Shown in pieces: positions 60,702 to 64,000 of a stretch of 64,000 nt of DNA; within the stretch, counting starts at the first letter, position 1, and every line of letters starts with the position of its first letter. This DNA comes from Nannocystis exedens (lineage in GTDB: Bacteria; Myxococcota_A; Polyangia; Polyangiales; Polyangiaceae). The notes under the pieces were generated by a model, which was not told the DNA's origin, searched no databases, and saw only the letters and a program-made list of their open reading frames with translations. The position numbers and the translations under genes were made by a program. The stretch covers positions 23,964 through 87,963 of the forward strand of contig CAMAVR010000007.1 in NCBI GenBank assembly GCA_945861885.1. The letters run 5' to 3'.

Positions 60702-62948
60702 CTACTGCGTTATGCAAAGGAGGTGGGCTTTCGTGTTGCAGGAACCTATCGTCCAATCTGAAAGAAGAAGCTCAACAGAGTCACTCCCATTCCGAAAGAA
60801 GCCCTGGCTGGCCTTCTGTGTATCGTCTGTCCATCCGCCGCAAAGGAGCGTCGCAGGAAGGGCCCCGCAGATATTTCTATCTATTGGAAGCCAATATCCC
60901 TCCGGGCTAAGGAGACCGGTCCAAATGTTAAGCTTCTCAGCGTCACTTCCACCGGACAACGGATCGACGAACTTACCCCTACGATCTGTCGAGCCAAAAT
61001 AACTTCCATCGGCCATTGCGTATGCTTCGTTGGGGGATAATACCCAGTCGATATCCGGAGGGCACGCCCCCCATTGGCTGGACAGGTCACAAATAGAGCG
61101 CCTCTTTCCGTCGACAATAAACGCCTTAACGGAAGCGCTGGCGAGAGTTATCGGCTTCTCGAAATTGCAAATGTAGTCAGCCCCATCGACCCCCGTGAGG
61201 GGCGCTCCTCCATCCAACCCATTTGTCAACGTGGCTCCTGCGTCCGCTGCGATACTCAGAGCTTCGGACAGAAGGTTGCCTGTATAGGTTTCGTTCGTCA
61301 CGAATAGCTTTTTGCATGTAGACACTGAGCTATCGAATTCGGTCTCGCTCGGGGTGTACGCAGCGAGCGTCTCTTCGCCATCGTTACAATCTTGGGTCGG
61401 ATCGCCTCCCCCCGTCAGGCAGGTTTCAACGACTATCGTATAAGAGCCGTTGGGGACCCGAACGAAAGCGTCCCTGGTAAGTTTTGTCCAACGGTTCGTG
61501 ACCGACTTAGCGTTCGCAGTTCTGGCCGACTTGATATCCTCAACCGTCGATCCGCTCAACTGTCCTGGGATTGCACTCGCTCGATACCACAATGGCTCGT
61601 TAGCAAAACGGGGGTCCAAAGCCGTCGCTTCAGTCCACGACACCCTCACCCCTGAACAGGTTTGGTGCGTTATTTTCCTATCCGGTATGACTATGCTCAT
61701 CGCGCCGCTTACCGGAAGCGTCATACTGCCGGTTGTCTGAACGTTCAGGCTATCGGTAACAGAATAAGAAAATATACAGCTCGAGGCGGACGTAACGGTC
61801 AGCGGGTCGACCGACTTTGGTGTCAGTACCCACGAAATAGCCGCAGCTGACAATAAGCTTATCGTACCTGTACCTTCACGCCCGATCTTCGCGGCGGTTG
61901 AAAGCGGACACTGCGCCCCCGTGACTTCAAGTTGGGCGTCCTTCAGGTCAAGGGCGCTGCCGTCGGACAATCTGAACGGATTGCCGATCCTTACCGCAAA
62001 ATGAAACGGCACTTGCAACGCGGCGTTATACGCAACGCGTGCCCGAGCGACCCCAGCATTGTCTATTAGGTTTTCTCCTGACACCAGAATGCCGGTGTTG
62101 AGTGTTGGCGGAATGAGGTTGGAGAACGGTGAAATCTCCACCGTCGCATCGTCGGCCAAGCCAGATGAACTGCTGAGTAGATGAAAAGCGAAGGAGCAAT
62201 AAACCGGGTCGGCTGGCAGACTCACCGTCCAGCTGAACGATGTGACGTCTGACGTAAACGCCGCTTCGTTTTGCTGGGGCGGTGCCACTAGGACCGGAAC
62301 AACTGGTCGCCCTGTCCAGAAGCTGATGCACGTTACCGATTTACTAATCGAAGCGGTCTCCCCCGGCGGGATCGCTGCTTCTAAGCCAATGTTGAGCGCT
62401 GTTTCGTCTCCAGGCTCGGAGGGCTGGTCAGCCGTCAATGTCAGAATCCGAGGCGCCAGAACATCGGCTGTCTCGCCAGCCGAGAGATAGAGTAGCGACG
62501 TGGAAACGGCTGTAAGCGACGATACTTCGACGACCTCCGATCGGGCGTTTAACGCTGCGCCGCCCCTTGTTGCCATTCCGACCAACCGGTATTTCCCCAC
62601 AGGAAGAGCAAGCGACAGCCCTGATACGGCCCCGCTGGCATTGTGACTCAAGACGATCTCACCGACTTTCGAGTCGCGGATCGCATCGAATGGCTTGTCG
62701 GTAGCCTGATAGACTTGGACCGGATCAAAAGTGATTGCCGAGAGCTCCGAATTCACGGCACGTTTCGCGTAGACATTAGCGCGCACCGTCAATTTCCCTT
62801 GGGCGCGGTCGTGGAGTGTAGGCTCTCCGGCTGACCCGGTATCAAGCGAGCCCCCGGCAGACGCGCCCGAACGGGACGGTTTGTCGCACGCGATTACCAA
62901 CGAGAAGATCCCCGCGAGCGTCAGAGCGAATATGTTGGCAATGCGCAT
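60702..62948 (-). CDS. DUF1554 lectin-like lipoprotein, paralogue 2
   Basis: About 748 residues. Lipobox SLVIAC, an N-terminal beta-rich region, then Ig/fibronectin-like modules (about 200-530). The C-terminal 200 residues are a DUF1554 domain: KKLFVTNETYTGNLLSEA, GADYICNFEKP, SVKAFIVDGKRRSICD and NIWTGLLSPEGYWLP. It resembles paralogue 3, lying immediately upstream, more closely than paralogue 1 at 22950. Likely a surface binding protein. The ATG at 62948 has GAGGGG before it; an in-frame GTG lies five codons upstream. It converges with aceA. Confidence 0.75.
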   Translation of the reverse strand: MRIANIFALTLAGIFSLVIACDKPSRSGASAGGSLDTGSAGEPTLHDRAQGKLTVRANVYAKRAVNSELSAITFDPVQVYQATDKPFDAIRDSKVGEIVLSHNASGAVSGLSLALPVGKYRLVGMATRGGAALNARSEVVEVSSLTAVSTSLLYLSAGETADVLAPRILTLTADQPSEPGDETALNIGLEAAIPPGETASISKSVTCISFWTGRPVVPVLVAPPQQNEAAFTSDVTSFSWTVSLPADPVYCSFAFHLLSSSSGLADDATVEISPFSNLIPPTLNTGILVSGENLIDNAGVARARVAYNAALQVPFHFAVRIGNPFRLSDGSALDLKDAQLEVTGAQCPLSTAAKIGREGTGTISLLSAAAISWVLTPKSVDPLTVTSASSCIFSYSVTDSLNVQTTGSMTLPVSGAMSIVIPDRKITHQTCSGVRVSWTEATALDPRFANEPLWYRASAIPGQLSGSTVEDIKSARTANAKSVTNRWTKLTRDAFVRVPNGSYTIVVETCLTGGGDPTQDCNDGEETLAAYTPSETEFDSSVSTCKKLFVTNETYTGNLLSEALSIAADAGATLTNGLDGGAPLTGVDGADYICNFEKPITLASASVKAFIVDGKRRSICDLSSQWGACPPDIDWVLSPNEAYAMADGSYFGSTDRRGKFVDPLSGGSDAEKLNIWTGLLSPEGYWLPIDRNICGALPATLLCGGWTDDTQKASQGFFRNGSDSVELLLSDWTIGSCNTKAHLLCITQ

Positions 62949-62986
62949 GATCCCCTCGTTCACGAGACGCCACGGTCAACAACCAC

Positions 62987-64000
62987 CTACAGACTATCTT
63001 GCTCAATGCAGAGAAGTGGAAACTGGCTCGAGCACTTACGCTGTGGTCCACTCTGAACAAGCTGGTCAAGCAAATTGCCTCGGTTTAAAAACATGCCAGC
63101 GCGCCCAAAATCACTATTGCTGCCGCTATCCCCGTCGGATGACCAATGATCGCAATCGAACATGGATGGATAGTACGAATTCCAGATACTTGTTCCGGTC
63201 CAATATACCTTCTCAGCTTGGCTCCCCCCCGAGAGTTCACTGAATGCACCAAGGACGTCGGTCGTTCCAAAGTAGGTCCCATCGGCTAATGTGTATCGCG
63301 CGCTGCGCACGAGAACCCAATCGGTCTCTAAAGCGCGCAGCGGGCGGGAGCGGTAGTCCATCAACAGTGCTTTCACACTGGAAAGCGAATGAGTGATCGA
63401 AATCGGATCGCGACTACACAAGTAGTCGGCCGCCTCGATCCCATTTGTCAAAGTGACGCCCGCATCCGCGGCTTTGCTTTGAGCCTGAGACAGAAGGTCG
63501 CCCGTATAACTTTCGCTCGTCAAAAAGACGATTCTGCTTTTTCCCGTGGTGGCGGCGGCGCGAGGATAAATGGCCGTCTGCTCATCGATTCCATCGCAGA
63601 ATAGGCTCGGAGACGCGCTGTGTGTCAAGCAGGCCTCGACCGCAAACACATAAGGTGTGCCGGGCTTCAAAGAGAGCGCAGCGCCGAAGTCTTGAAACCA
63701 ATTGCTCGCCACTGCATTTGGCGTTGAGTTCACCGTAGCGGTAGTCCACTCCTCGGGTGTAGGAGCCTGAGACTCCTTAAAGGCAACAACGCGGTACCAC
63801 AAATCTTCGAACGAAATTCCAGAGACCAGACCGCGGCTCCACGACAGGCGAACTAGTAGTCCATCAACCTTCGATTGATGGGTAAAGTCGGCGGAGCTTA
63901 ATTCGGGCGTCGTTGGTGGTGAAACGCCAAGAGATCGGGTGGTTGTCGGCGTTATGAGCAGCGTTCCAGAGCGCGAGGAGGTGGCGCAATCGTTCGATCG
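62987..64000 (-). CDS. DUF1554 lectin-like protein, paralogue 3 (5' end beyond the window)
   Basis: A frame open to the right edge. The visible 337 residues begin with a beta-rich module (SRSGTLLIT, LSWSRGLVSGISFEDLWYRV) like the middle of paralogue 2, followed by a DUF1554 domain: FLTSESYTGDLLSQAQSKA, AADYLCSRDP, SVKALLMDYRSRPLR and the end LLCIEQ. There is no start or signal in view, so the N-terminal modules and lipobox lie outside. Paralogues 2 and 3 are head-to-tail with a 38-base gap. Confidence 0.78.
   Translation of the reverse strand, partial: RSNDCATSSRSGTLLITPTTTRSLGVSPPTTPELSSADFTHQSKVDGLLVRLSWSRGLVSGISFEDLWYRVVAFKESQAPTPEEWTTATVNSTPNAVASNWFQDFGAALSLKPGTPYVFAVEACLTHSASPSLFCDGIDEQTAIYPRAAATTGKSRIVFLTSESYTGDLLSQAQSKAADAGVTLTNGIEAADYLCSRDPISITHSLSSVKALLMDYRSRPLRALETDWVLVRSARYTLADGTYFGTTDVLGAFSELSGGSQAEKVYWTGTSIWNSYYPSMFDCDHWSSDGDSGSNSDFGRAGMFLNRGNLLDQLVQSGPQRKCSSQFPLLCIEQDSL

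Overview
The window looks like a chromosome segment of a Gram-negative deltaproteobacterial-type organism, most plausibly Myxococcota. That placement is inference. It rests on the very high density of lipoproteins with Asp-Gly-Gly and Asp-Ala-Gly-rich linkers, beta-barrel proteins, a clustered hemE-hemH-hemG set of the oxygen-dependent HemY type, cytochrome-bearing lipoproteins, Hint-type toxins and interspersed palindromic repeats. No rRNA is present; there is one tRNA (Thr, CGT).

Layout. 0-9 kb: a partial rmlA, a rhomboid-like pseudoprotease, lipoproteins, an AbiE-type toxin-antitoxin pair, two peptide-type ABC permeases, a ferredoxin and a DUF882 peptidase. 9-14.4 kb: tmk-panC, an Rpn/PD-(D/E)XK nuclease gene beside fragments of a Hint toxin gene, and a dihaem cytochrome pair divergent from a LysR regulator. 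14.4-18.4 kb: the most unusual region, a lipoprotein with coiled coil, Hint domain and C-terminal toxin followed by a likely immunity gene, bracketed by about 250-bp inverted repeats and accompanied by two decayed fragments of the same gene. 18.4-22 kb: DUF4911, an SDR-like protein, frr, a PP2C phosphatase and DedA. 22-27 kb: two lipoproteins (one with DUF1554) and a cobalamin-type mutase large subunit. 27-31 kb: haem synthesis genes. 31-37.4 kb: two tandem hydrolase lipoproteins, a phosphoesterase-multihaem lipoprotein and DUF2252. 37.6-43.5 kb: a 1,325-residue lipoprotein, a FadL-like porin and a small lipoprotein. 43.6-54.9 kb: a YceI-like lipoprotein, an SDR, accA, two tandem papain-like protease lipoproteins, a zinc-ribbon SDR, a TPR lipoprotein and threonine aldolase. 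55-60.7 kb: a GMC oxidoreductase with a small partner, DUF2784, the tRNA and the glyoxylate shunt (aceB-aceA). 60.7-64 kb: two more DUF1554 lipoproteins.

Metabolically the window joins fatty-acid and acyl-CoA handling (accA, FadL, the mutase, glyoxylate shunt) with haem, pantothenate and dTTP synthesis. The rest is mostly cell-envelope and conflict biology. Three families of palindromic repeats stand out. A CCCGTAAACGTG-type repeat is read in frame inside one lipoprotein gene and supplies the stop codon of another gene. A GGGAGGGCGGGAG hairpin lies inside the start of another lipoprotein gene. A double-hairpin terminal repeat brackets two copies, one intact and one gutted, of a DUF559 endonuclease gene.
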